Shown here in pieces: positions 13,601 through 28,899 of a stretch of DNA of 64,000 nt; the stretch's first letter is position 1, and every line of letters starts with the position of its first letter. Under the pieces are notes generated by a model, which was not told the origin of the DNA, ran no database searches, and saw only the letters and a program-made list of their open reading frames with translations. The DNA lies in NCBI GenBank assembly GCA_036971475.1, contig JBAIZL010000003.1:83020595-83084594 (forward strand), read 5' to 3'. Origin of the DNA: Prosapia bicincta. Lineage: Eukaryota > Arthropoda > Insecta > Hemiptera > Cercopidae. Position numbers and translations under genes: made by a program.

Positions 13601-16600
13601 CAGTATGGGATCGAGAGATTAGAGTTGTTTTTGTAGGAGGATCGGACTACGATACTATACAGTGTTATAAAAACCAGCTTGGATGGTTCCAGTAAGACAA
13701 ACAGAACTGGTACCTATACAGTATGGGATGGAGAGCTTAGAGGTGTTTTGTAGGAGGATCGGAACAAGATACTATACAGTGTTATGAATCCAGAATGGAT
13801 GGTTCCAGTAAGACAAACAGAACTTTTACCTATGCAGTATGAGATGGAAAGCTTAGAGGTGTTTTGTAGGAGGAACGGAAACCGATAATATACGGTGTTA
13901 TGAAACCAGCCTGGATGGTTCCAGTAAGACGAACAGTACTTGTACATATACAGTATTAGATGGAGAGCTTAGAGGTGTTTTGTAAGATAATCGGAAAATG
14001 ATACTATACAGGGTTATTAAACCAGCATGGATGGTTCCAGTAAGACAAACAGAACTACTACCTATACAGTATGCGATGGAGACCGTAGAGGTGTTTTGTA
14101 GGAGAATCGGAAAATGATACTATACAGTGTTATTAAATCCAGCTTGGATGGTTCCAGTAACAAAAACAGAACTTGTACGTATAGAGTTTGCAATGGAGTG
14201 CTTAGAGGTGTTTTGTAATAGAATCGGAACATGATACTATACAGTGTTATGAAACTAGCTTGGATAGTTACAGTACGACAAACAGAACTGGTACCTATAC
14301 AGTATGGGATGGAGGGCTTGGAGGTGTTTTGTAGGAAGATCGGAACAAGATACTATACAGTGTGTATGAAACCAGAATGGATGGTTCCAGTAAGACAAAC
14401 AGAACTTGTACCTATATAGTATTAGATAGAGAGCTTAGAGGTGTTTTATAGGATAATCGGAACATGATACTATACAGGGTTATTAAACCAGCTTGGTTGG
14501 TTCCTGTAACACAAATAGAAGTCATACATATACAGTATTGCATGGAGAGCTTAGAGGTGTTTTGTAGGAGAATCGGAACCTGATACTATACAATGTTATT
14601 AAACCAGCTTGGAAGGTTCAAGTAACATAAACAGAACTTGTACCTCTACAATATGTAATGGAGAGCTTAGAAGTGTTTTGTAGGAGGATCGGAACATGAT
14701 ACTATACAGTGTTATGAAACAAGCTTGGATGGTTCCAGTAAGACGAACAGTAATTGTACCTATACAGTATGGGATCGAGAGCTTAGAGTTTTTTTTGTAG
14801 GAGGATCGGACTACGATACTATACAGTGTTATAAAAACCAGCTTGGATGGTTCCAGTAAGACAAACAGAACTGGTACCTATACAGTATGGGATGGAGGGC
14901 TTGGAGGTGTTTTGTAGGAAGATCGGAACAAGATACTATACAGTGTGTATGAAACCAGAATGGATGGTTCCAGTAAGACAAACAGAACTTTTACCTATGC
15001 AGTATGAGATGGAAAGCTTAGAGGTGTTTTGTAGGAGGAACGGAAACCGATAATATACGGTGTTATGAAACCAGCCTGGATGGTTCCAGTAAGACGAACA
15101 GTACTTGTACATATACAGTATTAGATGGAGAGCTTAGAGGTGTTTTGTAAGATAATCGGAACATGATACTATACAGGGTTATTAAACCAGCATGGATGGT
15201 TCCAGTAAGACAAACAGAACTACTATCTATACAGTATGCGATGGAGACCGTAGAGGTGTTTTGTAGGAGAATCGGAAAATGATACTATACAGTGTTATTA
15301 AATCCAGCTTGGATGGTTCCAGTAACAAAAACAGAACTTGTACGTATACAGTTTGCAATGGAGTGCCTAGAGGTGTTTTGTAATAGAATCGGAACATGAT
15401 ACCATACAGTGTTATGAAACTAGCTTGGATAGTTCCAGTACGACAAACAGAACTGGTACCTATACAGTATGGGATGGAGGGCTTGGAGGTGTTTTGTAGG
15501 AAGATCGGAACATGATACTATACAGTGTTATGAAACCAGAATGGATGGTTCCAGTAAGACAAACAGAACTTGTACCTATATAGAATTAGATAGAGAGCTT
15601 AGAGGTGTTTTATAGGATAATCGGAACATGATACTATACAGGGTTATTAAACCAGCTTGGATGGTTCCTGTAACACAAATAGAAGTCATACATATACAGT
15701 ATTGCATGTAGAGCTTAGAGGTGTTTTGTAGGAGAATCGGAACCTGATACTATACAATGTTATTTAACCAGCTTGGAAGGTTCCAGTAACATAAACAGAA
15801 CTTGTACCTCTACAATATGTAATGGAGAGCTTAGAAGTGTTTTGTAGGAGGATCGGAACGTGATACTATACAGTGTTATGAAACAAGCTTGGATGGTTCC
15901 AGTAAGACGAACAGTACTTGTACCTATACAGTATGGGATCGAGAGATTAGAGTTGTTTTTGTAGGAGGATCGGACTACGATACTATACAGTGTTATAAAA
16001 ACCAGCTTGGATGGTTCCAGTAAGACAAACAGAACTGGTACCTATACAGTATGGGATGGAGGGCTTGGAGGTGTTTTGTAGGAAGATCGGAACAAGATAC
16101 TATACAGTGTGTATGAAACCAGAATGGATGGTTCCAGTAAGACAAACAGAACTTTTACCTATGCAGTATGAGATGGAAAGCTTAGAGGTGTTTTGTAGGA
16201 GGAACGGAAACCGATAATATACGTTGTTATGAAACCAGCCTGGATGGTTCCAGTAAGACGAACAGTACTTGTACATATACAGTATTAGATGGAGAGCTTA
16301 GAGGTGTTTTGTAAGATAATCGGAACATGATACTATACAGGGTTATTAAACCAGCATGGATGGTTCCAGTAAGACAAACAGAACTACTATCTATACAGTA
16401 TGCGATGGAGACCGTAGAGGTGTTTTGTAGGAGAATCGGAAAATGATACTATACAGTGTTATTAAATCCAGCTTGGATGGTTCCAGTAACAAAAACAGAA
16501 CTTGTACGTATACAGTTTGCAATGGAGTGCCTAGAGGTGTTTTGTAATAGAATCGGAACATGATACTATACAGTGTTATGAAACTAGCTTGGATAGTTCC

Positions 16601-16760
16601 AGTACGACAAACAGAACTGGTACCTATACAGTATGGGATGGAGGGCTTGGAGGTGTTTTGTAGGAAGATCGGAACAAGATACTATACAGTGTGTATGAAA
16701 CCAGAATGGATGGTTCCAGTAAGACAAACAGAACTTGTACCTATATAGTATTAGATAGAG
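10700..16760. repeat. Satellite higher-order repeat, 1,164 bp (10-mer) and its 2,328-bp double
   Basis: Matching blocks start at 10,739, 11,903, 14,231 and 16,560, and at 12,519, 14,847 and 16,011, with offsets of 1,164 or 2,328 bp (10 or 20 monomers). 11,386-13,713 repeats almost exactly at 13,714. Differences between copies are few, including shared private variants such as a TTTTTTTTG monomer at about 12,462 and 14,790. This is the most homogeneous part of the array, indicating recent amplification. Confidence 0.88.
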
Positions 16761-17499
16761 AGCTTAGAGGTGTTTTATAGGATAATCGGAACATGATACT
16801 ATACAGGGTTATTAAACCAGCTTGGATGGTTCCTGTAACACAAACAGAAGTCATACATATACAGTATTGCATGGAGAGCTTAGAGGTGTTTTGTAGGAGA
16901 ATCGGAACCTGATACTATACAATGTTATTAAACCAGCTTGGAAGGTTCCAGTAACATAAACAGAACTTGTACCTCTACAATATGTAATGAAGAGCTTAGA
17001 AGTGTTTTATAGGAGGATCGGAACATGATACTATACAGTGTTATGAAACAAGCTTGGATGGTTCCAGTAAGACGAACAGTACTTGTACCTATACAGTATG
17101 GGATCGAGAGCTTAGAGTTGTTTTCGTAGGAGGATCGGACTACGATACTATACAGTGTTATAAAAACCAGCTTGGATGGTTCCAGTAAGACAAACAGAAC
17201 TGGTACCTATACAGTATGGGATGGAGAGCTTAGAGGTGTTTTGTAGGAGGATCGGAACAAGATACTATACAGTGTTATGAAACCAGAATGGATGGTTCCA
17301 GTAAGACAAACAGAACTTTTACCTATGCAGTAAGAGATGGGAAGCTTAGAGGTGTTTTGTAGGAGAATCGGAAAACGATAATATACGGTGTTATGAAACC
17401 AGCCAGTACTGGTTCCAGTAAGACGAACAGTACTTGTACATATACAGTATTAGATGGAGAGCTTAGAGGTGTTTTGTAAGATAATCGGAACATGATACT

Positions 17500-20400
17500 A
17501 TACAGTGTTATGAAACCAGCCTGGATGGTTCCAGTAAGACGAACAGTACTTGTACCTATACAGTATGGGATGGAGACCTTAGAGGTGTTTTGTAGGAGAA
17601 TCGGAATATGATACTATATAGTGTTATGAAACCAGAACGGATGGTTCCAGTACGAGAAACAGAACTTGTACCTATACAGTAAGGGATGGAGAGATTAGAG
17701 GTATTTTGTAGGAGAATCGGAACCTGAAAATATACAGTGTTATGAAACCAGCTTGGATGGTTCCTGTAACACAAACAGAACTTTTACCTATGAGCCTGGA
17801 GGTGTTTTGTAGGAGATTCGGAACATGATACTATTCTGGGTTATGAAACCAGCTTAGATAGTTCCAGTACGACAATCAGAACTGGTACCTATACAGTTTG
17901 GGATGGAGAGCATAGAGGTGTTTTGTAGGAGGATCGGAACATGATACTATACAGTGTAATGAAACAAGCTTGGATGGTTCCAGTAAGACGAACAGTACTT
18001 GTACCTATACAGTATGGGATGGAGAGCTTAGAGTTGTTTTTGTAGGAGGATCGGACCACGATACTATACAGTGTTATAAAAACCAGCTTGGATGGTTCCA
18101 GTAAGACAAACAGAACTGGTACCTATACAGTATGGGATGGAGAGCTTAGAGGTGTTTTGTAGGAGGATCGGAACAAGATACTATACAGGGTTTTGAAACC
18201 AGAATGGATGGTTCCAGTTAGACAAACAGAACTTGTACCTATATAGTATTAGATAGAGAGCTTAGAGGTGTTTTATAGGATAATCGGAACATGATACTAT
18301 ACAGGGTTATTAAACCAGCTTGGATGGTTCCTGTAAGACATATAGATGTCATACATATACAGTATTGCATGGAGAGCTTAGAGGTGTTTTGTAGGAGAAT
18401 CGGAACCTGATACTATACAATGTTATTAAACCAGCTTGGAAGGTTCCAGTAACATAAACAGAACTTGTACCTCTACAATATGTAATGGAGAGCTTAGAAG
18501 TGTTTTGTAGGAGGATCGGAACATGATACTATACAGTGTTATGAAACCAGCCTGGATAGTTCCAGTACGACGAACAGTACTAGTACCTATAGGGTATAGG
18601 ATGGAGAGCTTAGAGGTGTTTTGTAGGAGAATCGGAACATGATACTATACAGTGTTATGAAACCAGCTTGGATAGTTCCAGTAAGACAAACAGAACTGAT
18701 ACCTATACAGTATGGGATGGAGAGCTTAGAGGTGTTTTGTAGGAGAATCGGAACCTGATACTATACAGTGTTATGAAACCAGCTTGGATGGTTCCTTTAT
18801 GGCAAGCAGAACTTGTACATATATTGTATTAGATGGAGAGCTTAGAGGTGTATTGTAGGATAATCGGAACATGATACTATACAGTGTTATTAAACTCGCT
18901 TGGATGGTTCCAGTAAGACAAACAGAACTTGTACCTATACAAGTATTGGAATGGAGAGCTTAGAGGTGTTTTGTAGGAGAATCGGATCATGATACTATAC
19001 CGTGGTCTGACACCAGCCTGGGTGGTTCCAGTAAGACAAACAGAACTTGTACCTATACAGTATGCGATGGAGACCTTGGAGGTGTTTTGTAGGAGAATCG
19101 AAACCTGAAAATATACAGTGTTATGAAACCAGCTTGGATGTTTCCAGTAAGACAAACAGAACATTTGCCTAACCAATATGAGATGGAAAGCTTAGAGGTG
19201 TTTTGTAGGAGGATCGGAACACGATACTATACAGTGTTATGAAACCAGCTTGGATGGTTCCAGTAAGACGAACAGTACTTGTACCTATACCGTATGGGAT
19301 GGAGACCTTAGATGTGTTTTGTAGGAGAATCGGAACATGAAAATATACAGTGGTATTAAACCAGCTTGGATGGTTCCAGTAAAACAAACAGAACTTGTAA
19401 TTATACAGTATGGGATGGAGAGCTTAGTGGTATTATGTAAGAGAATTGGAACATGATACTATACAGTGTTATTAAACCAGCGTGGATGGTTCCAGTAAGA
19501 CAAACAGAACTTTAACCTATATAGTATGAGATGGAGAGCTTAGAGGTATTTTGTAGGAGAATTGGAACCTGATACTTTACAGTATTATGAAACCAGCCTG
19601 GATAATTCCAGTGAGACAAACAGAACTTGTTCGTATACAGTATGCGATGGAGACCTTAGAGGTGTTTTGTAGGAGAATTCTAACATGATACTATACAGTG
19701 TTATTAAATCCAGCTTGGATGGTTCCAGTAAGACAAACAGAACTTGTACCTATACAGTATCGGATGGAGAGCTTGGAGGTGTTTTGTAGGAGAATCTGAA
19801 CATGATACTATACAGTGTTATTAAATTCAGCTTGGATGGTTCCAGTAAGACAAACAGTACTTGTACCTATACAGTATCGGATGGAGAGCTTGGAGGTGTT
19901 TTGTAGGAGAATCGGAACATGATACTATACAGTGTTATTAAACTAGCTTTGATGGATCCAGTAAGACAAATAGAACTTGTACCTATACAAGTATTGGAAT
20001 GGAGAGCTTAGAGGTGTTTTGTAGTAGGATCGGAACACTATACTATACAGTGTTATGAATCCAGCCTTGATGGTTCCAGTAAGACGAACAGTACTCGTAC
20101 CTATACAGTATGGGATGGAGAGCATACAGTTGTTTTGTAGGAGAATCGGAACATGATACTATACAGTGGTCTGAAACCAGCTTGGATAGTTCCAGTAAGA
20201 CGATCAGAACTTGCACCTATGCAGTATTGGATGGAGAGCTTGGAAGTGTTTTGTAGAAGATTCGGAACATGATACTATACAGTGGTGATAAACCAGCCTA
20301 GGTGGTTCCAGTAAGTCAAACAGAACTTGTACCTATACAGTATCGGATGGGAGGTTGGAGGTGTTTTGTAGGAGAATCGGAACATGATACTATAGAGTGT

Positions 20401-23400
20401 TATTATATCCAGCTTGGAAGGACCAGTAACACAAAAAGAACTTCCACCTATACAGTATGGGATGGAGAGCTTGGGGGTGTTTTGTAAATGAATCCGAACA
20501 TGTTACTATACAATGTTAATCAACCAGCCTGGATGGTTACAATAAGACAAACAGAACTTGTACCTATACTGTAAGGAATGGAGAGCTTAGAGATGTTTTT
20601 ATAAGAGGATCGGAACACGATACTATACAGTGTTATAAAACCAGCTTGGATGGTTCCAGTAAGAAAAACAGAACTGGAACCTATACAGTATGGGATGGAG
20701 AGATTGGAGGTGTTTTGTATGAGGATCGGAACATGATACTATACAGTGTTATGAAACCAGCTTGGATTGATCCAGTAAGAAGAACAGTACTTGTACTTAT
20801 ACAGTATGGGATGGAGAGGTTAGAATTGTTTTTGTAGGAGGATCGGAACACGATACTATACAGTGTTATAAAAACCAGCTTGGATGGTTTCAGTAAGACA
20901 AACAGAACTTGCATCTATACAGTATGGATGGAGAGCTTAGAGGTGTTTTGTAGGAGAATCGGAACATGAAACTATACAGAGGTATTAAACCAGCTAGGAT
21001 AGTTCCAGTAAGACAAATAGAAGTCATAAACTAATAGTATGGGATGGAGAGCTTGAAGGTGTTTTGTAGAAGAATCGGAACATCGGATCCAAGAACACAA
21101 ATAGAACTTGTACCTAAACAGTATGCGATGGAGAGCTTAAAATTGTTATGTAGTAGGATTGGAACATGATACTAACAGTATTATGAAACCAGCATGGATG
21201 GTTCCAGTAAGACAAACAGAACTTTAACCTATACAGTGTGAGGTGGAGAGCTTAGAGGTGTTTTGTAGGAGAATCGGAATATGATACTATATAGTGTTAT
21301 GAAACCAGAACGGATGGTTCCAGTACGAGAAACAGAACTTGTACCTATACAGTAAGGGATGGAGAGATTAGAGGTATTTTGTAGGAGAATCGGAACCTGA
21401 AAATATACAGTGTTATGAAACCAGCTTGGATGGTTCCTGTAACACAAACAGAACTTTTACCTATGAGCCTGGAGGTGTTTTGTAGGAGATTCGGAACATG
21501 ATACTATACTGGGTTATGAAACCAGCTTAGATAGTTCCAGTACGACAAACAGAACTGGTACCTAGACAGTATGGGATGGAGAGCATAGAGTGTTTTGTAG
21601 GAGGATCGGAACATGATACTATACAGGGTTATGAAGCCAGAATGGATGGTTCCAGTAAGACAAACAGAACTTGTACCTATATAGAATTAGATAGAGAGCT
21701 TAGAGGTGTTTTATAGGATAATCGGAACATGATACTATACAGGGTTATTAAACCAGCTTGGATGGTTCCTGTAAGACAAATAGATGTCATACATATACAG
21801 TATTGCATAGAGAGCTTAGAGGTGTTTTGTAGGAGAATCGGAACCTGATACTATACAATGTTATTAAACCAGCTTGGAAGGTTCCAGTAACATAAACAGA
21901 ACTTGTACCTCTACAATATGTAATGGAGAGCTTAGAAGTGTTTTGTAGGAGGATCGGAACATGATACTATACAGTGTTATGAAGCCAGCCTGGATAGTTC
22001 CAGTACGACGAACAGTACTAGTACCTATAGGGTATGGGATGGAGAGCTTAGAGGTGTTTTGTAGGAGAATCGGAACATGATACTATACAGTGTTATGAAA
22101 CCAGCTTGGATAGTTCCAGTAAGACAAACAGAACTGATACCTATACAGTATGGGATGGAGAGCTTAGAGGTGTTTTGTAGGAGAATCGGAACCTGATACT
22201 ATACAGTGTTATGAAACCAGCTTGGATGGTTCCTTTATGGCAAGCAGAACTTGTACATATACTGTATTAGATGGAGAGCTTAGAGGTGTATTGTAGGATA
22301 ATCGGAACATGATACTATACAGTGTTATTAAACTCGCTTGGATGGTTCCAGTAAGACAAACAGAACTTGTACCTATACAAGTATTGGAATGGAGAGCTTA
22401 GAGGTGTTTTGTAGGAGAATCGGAACATGATACTATACCGTGGTCTGAAACCAGCCTGGGTGGTTCCAGTAAGACAAACAGAACTTGTACCTATACATTA
22501 TGGGATGGAGAGCTTAGAGGTGTTTTGTAGGAGAATCGGAATATTAAACAATACAGTGGTATTAAACCAGCATGGATGGTTTTAGTAAAGCAAACAGAAC
22601 TTATACGTATACGGTATGCTTTGGAGAGCTTAGAGGGGTTTTGTAGGAGAATCGTAACCTGATACTATAAGTTGTTATTATACCAGCCTGGATGGATCCA
22701 GTAAGACACACAGAACTTGTACCTATACAGTATCGGATGGGGAGCTTGGAGGTGTCTTGTAGGAAGATCGGAACATGATACTATATAGTGTTATTAAATC
22801 CAGCTTGGAAGGTCGAGTAACACAAAAAGAACTTCCACCTATACAGTATGGGATGGAGAGCTTGGAGGTGTTTTGTATGAGGATCAGAACTTGTACCTAT
22901 ACAGTATGCGATGGAGACCTTGGAGGTGTTTTGTAGGAGAATCGAAACCTGAAAATATACAGTGTTATGAAACCAGCTTGGATGGTTCCTGTATGACAAA
23001 ACGAACTTGCACCTATACAGTATGGGATGGAGAGCATAGAGGTATTTTGTAGGGAAATTGGAACCTAAAAATATACAGTGTTATGAAACCAGCTTGGATG
23101 TTTCCAGTAAGACAAACAGAACATTTGCCTAAGCAATATGAGATGGAAAGCTTAGAGGTGTTTTGTAGGAGGATCGGAACACGATACTATACAGTGTTAT
23201 GAAACCAGCTTGGATGGTTCCAGTAAGACGAACAGTACTTGTACCTATACCGTATGGGATGGAGAGCTTAGATGTGTTTTGTAGGAGAATCGGAACATGA
23301 AAATATACAGTGGTATTAAACCAGCTTGGATGGTTCCAGTAAAACAAACAGAACTTGTAATTATACAGTATGGGATGGAGAGCTTAGTGGTATTATCTAA

Positions 23401-24950
23401 GAGAATTGGAACATGATACTATACAGTGTTATTAAACCAGCGAGGATGGTTCCAGTAAGACAAACAGAACTTTAACCTATATAGTATGAGATGGAGAGCT
23501 TAGAGGTATTTTGTAGGAGAATTGGAACCTGATACTTTACAGTATTATGAAACCAGCCTGGATAATTCCAGTGAGACAAACAGAACTTGTTCGTATACAG
23601 TATGCGATGGAGACCTTAGAGGTGTTTTGTAGGAGAATCTGAACATGATACTATACAGTGTTATTAATTCCAGCTTGGATGGTTCCAGTAAGACAAACAG
23701 TACTTGTACCTATACAGTATCGGATGGAGAGCTTGGAGGTGTTTTGTAGGAGAATCGGAACATGATACTATACAGTGTTATTAAACTAGCTTGGATGGAT
23801 CCAGTAAGACAAATAGAACTTGTACCTATACAAGTATTGGAATGGAGAGCTTAGAGGTGTTTTGTAGTAGGATCGGAACACTATACTATACAGTGTTATG
23901 AATCCATCCTTGATGGTTCCAGTAAGACGAACAGTACTCGTACCTATACAGTATGGGATGGAGAGCTTACAGTTGTTTTGTAGGAGAATCGGAACATGAT
24001 ACTATACAGTGGTCTGAAACCAGCTTGGATAGTTCCAGTAAGACGATCAGAACTTGCACCTATGCAGTATTGGATGGAGAGCTTGGAAGTGTTTTGTAGA
24101 AGATTCGTAACATGATACTATACAGTGGTAATAAACCAGCCTAGGTGGTTCCAGTAAGTCAAACAGAACTTGTACCTATACAGTATCGGATGGGAGCTTG
24201 GAGGTGTTTTGTAGGAGAATCGGAACATGATACTATAGAGTGTTATTATATCCAGCTTGGAAGGACCAGTAACACAAAAAGAACTTCCACCTATACAGTA
24301 TGGGAAGGAGAGCTTGGGGGTGTTTTGTAAATGAATCCGAACAAGTTACTATACAATGTTAATCAACCAGCCTGGATGGTTACAGTAAGACAAACAGAAC
24401 TTGTACCTATACTGTAAGGAATGGAGAGCTTAGAGATGTTTTTATAAGAGGATCGGAACACGATACTATACAGTGTTATAAAACCAGCTTGGATGGTTCC
24501 AGTAAGAAAAACAGAACTGGAACCTATACAGTATGGGATGGAGAGCTTGGAGGTGTTTTGTATGAGGATCGGAACATGATACTATACAGTGTTATGAAAC
24601 CAGCTTGGATTGTTCCAGTAAGAAGAACAGTACTTGTACTTATACAGTATGGGATGGAGAGGTTAGAATTGTTTTTATAGGAGGATCGGAACACGATACT
24701 ATACAGTGTTATAAAAACCAGCTTGGATGGTTTCAGTAAGACAAACCGAGCTTGCATCTATACAGTTTGGATGGAGAGCTTAGAGGTGGTTTGTAGGAGA
24801 ATCGGAACATGAAACTATACAGAGGTATTAAACCAGCTAGGATAGGTCCAGTAAGACAAATAGAAGTCATAAATTAATAGTATGGGATGGAGAGCTTGAA
24901 GGTGTTTTGTAGAAGAATCGGAACATCGGATCCAAGAACACAAACAGAAC
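17500..24950. repeat. Two ~3.5-kb satellite blocks in tandem with whole-monomer gains and losses
   Basis: The block from about 17.5 to 21.1 kb is repeated from about 21.2 to 24.95 kb. The offset is about 3.67 kb at 17,556/21,229, 3.96 kb at 19,169/23,129 and 3.84 kb at 20,302/24,145, so the two blocks differ by insertion or loss of entire monomers plus scattered substitutions. This is an older duplication than the 10-mer block. Confidence 0.8.
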
Positions 24951-25300
24951 TTGTACCTAAACAGTATGCGATGGAGAGCTTATAGGTGTTTTGTAGTAGG
25001 ATTGGAACATGATACTAACAGTATTAAGAAACCAGCATGGATGGTTCCAGTAAGACAGACAGAACTTGTACCTATACAGTATGCGATGGAGAGCTTATAG
25101 GTGTTTTGTAGTAGGATTGGAACATGATACTAACAGTATTAAGAAACCAGCATGGATGGTTCCAGTAAGACAAACAGAACTTGTACCTATACAGTATGCG
25201 ATGGAGAGCTTATAGGTGTTTTGTAGTAGGATTGGAACATGATACTAACAGTATTAAGAAACCAGCATGGATGGTTCCAGTAAGACAAACAGAACTTTAA
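24951..25300. repeat. Locally homogenised satellite triplet
   Basis: Three consecutive monomers of about 116 bp are nearly identical to each other and share private changes (GCTTATAGGTG, GTAGTAGGATTGG, and TACTAACAGTATTAAG in place of TACTATACAGTGTTATG). This looks like a very recent single-monomer expansion inside older sequence. Confidence 0.8.
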
Positions 25301-26479
25301 CCTATACAGTGTGAGGTGGAGAGCTTAGAGATGTTTTGTAGGAGAATCGGAACGTTAAACTATACATAGGTATTGAACCAGCTTTAATGGTTCCAGTAAG
25401 ACAAACAGAACTTTTTCGTATACGGTATGCGATGGAGAGCTTAGAGGTGTTTTGTAGGAGAATCGGAACCTGATACTATACAGTGTTATTAAATCAGCCT
25501 GGATGGTTTCAGTAAGACAAACAGAACTTGTACCTATACAGTATGGTATGGAGAGCTTAGCGGTGTTTTGTAGGAGGAACGGAACACGATACTATACAGT
25601 GTTATGAAACCAGCCTGGATTGTTCGTGTAAGACAAACAGAACTTGTACCTATACAGTATGGTATGGAGAGCTTAGCGGTGTTTTGTAGGAGAATCGGAA
25701 CATGATAATATACAGTGGTCTGAAAACAGCTTGGAAAGTTAAAGTAGGAGAAACAGAACTGGTATCTATACAGTATGGGATGGAGAGTTTAGAGGTGTAA
25801 TGTAGGAGGTTCGGAACATGGTACTATACAGTGTTATGAAACATTTTTGGATGGTTCAAATAAGACAAACAGAACTTGTACCTTTACAGTATACAGTGGT
25901 CTGAAAGCAGCTTGGATAGTTCCAGTAAGGCAAACAGAACTGGTACCTATACAGTATGTGATGGAGAGCATAGAGCTGTTTTGTAGGAGAATCGGAACAT
26001 GATACTAGACAGTGTTATGAAACCAGCTTGGATGGTTCCAGTAAGACAAACAGAACTTTTACCGATGCAGTATGGGATGGAGAGCTTAGAGTTGTTTTTG
26101 TAAGATAATCGTAACATGATACTATACAGTGTTATGAAACCAGCTTGCTTAGTTCCAGTAAGACAAACAGAACTGGTACCTATACAGTATGGGATGAAGG
26201 GCCTAGAGGTGTCTTGTAGGAGAATCGGAATATGATACTATATAGTGTTATGAAACCAGAATGGATGGTTCCAGTACGACAAAACAGAACTTGTACCTAT
26301 ACAGTAAGGGATGGAGAGCTTAGAGGTATTTTGTAAGAGAATCGGAACCTGAAAATATACATTGTTTTGAAACCAGCTTGGATGGTTCCTGTAACACAAA
26401 CAGAAGTTTTACCTATGCAGGATGGGATGGAAAGCTTAGAGTTGTTTTGTAGGAGGATCGGAAGACGATACTATACAGT

Positions 26480-27890
26480 GGTTTGAAACCAGTTTGGATA
26501 GTTCCAGTAAGACAATCAGAACTTGCACCTATGCAGTATTGGATGGAGAGATTGGAGGTGTTTTGTAGAAAATCGGAATCATACTATACAGTGGTATTAA
26601 ACCAGCCTGGATGGTTCCAGTAAGACAAACAGAAATTGTACTTATACAGTATGTGATGGTGAGCTTAGAGGTGTTTTGTATGAGAATCGCAATATTAAAC
26701 TATACAGCCTGGAAACCAGGCTATTATGAAACCAGCCTGGATGGTTCCAGTAAGATACACAGATTTTTTACCTATACATTATGCGTTGGAGAGCTTAGAG
26801 GACTTTTGAAGTTGAATCGGTACATGATACTATACAGTAATATGAAACCAGCTTGGATGGTTACAGTAATACAAACAGAACTTGTACCTATACAGTATGC
26901 GATGAAGAGCTTAGAGGTGTTTCGTAGGAGAATCGGAACATGATACTATACAGTGGTTTGAAACCAGTTTGGATAGTTCCAGTAAGACAATCAGAACTTG
27001 CACCCATGCAGTATTGGATGGAGAGCTAGGAGGTGTTTTGTAGAAAATCGGAACATGATACTATACAGTGGTATTAAACCAGCCTGGATGGTTCCAGTAA
27101 GACAAACAGAAATTGTACTTATACAGTATGTGATGGAGAGCTTAGAGGTGTTTTGTATGAGAATCGGAATATTAAACTATACAGCCTGGAAACCAGGCTA
27201 TTATGAAACCAGCCTGGATGGTTCCAGTAAGATACACAGATTTTGTACCTATACATTATGCGTTGGAGAGCTTAGAGGACTTTTGAAGTTGAATCGGTAC
27301 ATGATACTATACAGTAATATGAAACCAGCTTGGATGGTTACAGTAATACAAACAGAACTTGTACCTATACAGTATGCGATGAAGAGCTTAGAGGTGTTTT
27401 GTAGGAGAATCGGAACATGATACTATACAGTGGTTTGAAACCAGTTTGGATAGTTCCAGTAAGACAATCAGAACTTGCACCTATGCAGTATTGGATGGAG
27501 AGCTTGGAGGTTTTTTGTAGAAAATCTGAACATGATACTATACAGTGGTATTAAACCAGCCTGGATGGTTCCAGTAAGACAAACAGAAATTGTACATATA
27601 CAGTATGTGATGGAGAGCTTAGAGGTGTTTTGTATGAGAATCGGAATATTAAACTATACAGCCTGGAAACCAGGCTATTATGAAACCAGCCTGGATGGTT
27701 CCAGTAAGATACACTGATTTTGTACCTATACATTATGCGTTGGAGAGCTTAGAGGACTTTTGAAGTTGAATCGGAACATGATACTATATAGTAATATGAA
27801 ACCAGCTTGGATGGTTACAGTATTACAAACAGAACTTGTACCTATACAGTATGCGATGAAGAGCTTAGAGGTCTTTTGTAGGAGGATTGG
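26480..27890. repeat. Satellite higher-order repeat, 477 bp, with hairpin insertion
   Basis: A four-monomer unit of 477 bp is repeated three times. Each copy has the same small insertion, GCCTGGAAACCAGGC, at about 26,706, 27,183 and 27,660, which is a perfect 6-bp stem with a 3-nt loop. The insertion breaks the monomer register by about 13 bp, which is why the unit is longer than four monomers. Confidence 0.85.
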
Positions 27891-28899
27891 AACATGATAC
27901 TAACAGTATTATGAAACCAGCATGGATGGTTCCAGTAAGACAAACAGAACTTTAACCTATACAGTGTGAGGTGGAGAGCTTAGAGTTGTTTTTGTAAGAG
28001 GATCGGAACACGATACTATACAGTGCTATGAAACCAGCCTGGATGGTTCCAGTAAGACGAACAGTACTTGTACATATACAGTATTAGATTGAGAGCTTAG
28101 AGGTGTTTTGTAAGATAATCGGAACATGATACTATATAGGGTTATTAAACCAGCATGGATGGTTCCAGTAAGACAAACAGAACTACTACCTATACAGTAT
28201 GCGATGGAGACCGTAGAGGTGTTTTGAAGGAGAATCGGAACATGATACTATACAGTGTTATTAAATCCAGCTTGGATGGTTCCAGTAACAAAAACAGAAC
28301 TTGTACGTATACAGTTTGCAATGGAGTGCTTAGAGGTGTTTTGAAATAGAATCGGAACATGATACTATACAGTGTTATGAAACTAGCTTGGATAGTTCCA
28401 GTACGACAAACAGAACTGGTACTTATACAGTATGGGATGGAGGGCTTAGAGGTATTTTGTAGGAGAATCGGAAGACGATACTATACAGTGTTATGAAACC
28501 AGCCTGGATGGTTCCAGTAAGACGAACAGTACTTGTACCTATACAGTATGGGATGGAGGCCTTAGAGGTGTTTTGTAGGAGAATCGGAATATGATACTAT
28601 ATAGTGTTATGAATCCAGAACGGATGGTTCCAGTACGAGAAACAGAACTTGTACCTATACAGTAAGGGATGGAGAGATTAGAGGTATTTTGTAGGAGAAT
28701 CGGAACCTGAAAATATACAGTGTTACGAAACCAGCTTGGATGGTTCCTGTAACACAAACAGAACATTTACCTATGCAGTATGCTATGGAAACGTAGAGTT
28801 GTTTTGTAGGAGGATCGAAAGACGATACTATACAGTGTTATGAAACCAGCCTGGATGGTTCCAGCAAGACGAACAGTACTTGTACCTATACAGTATGGG

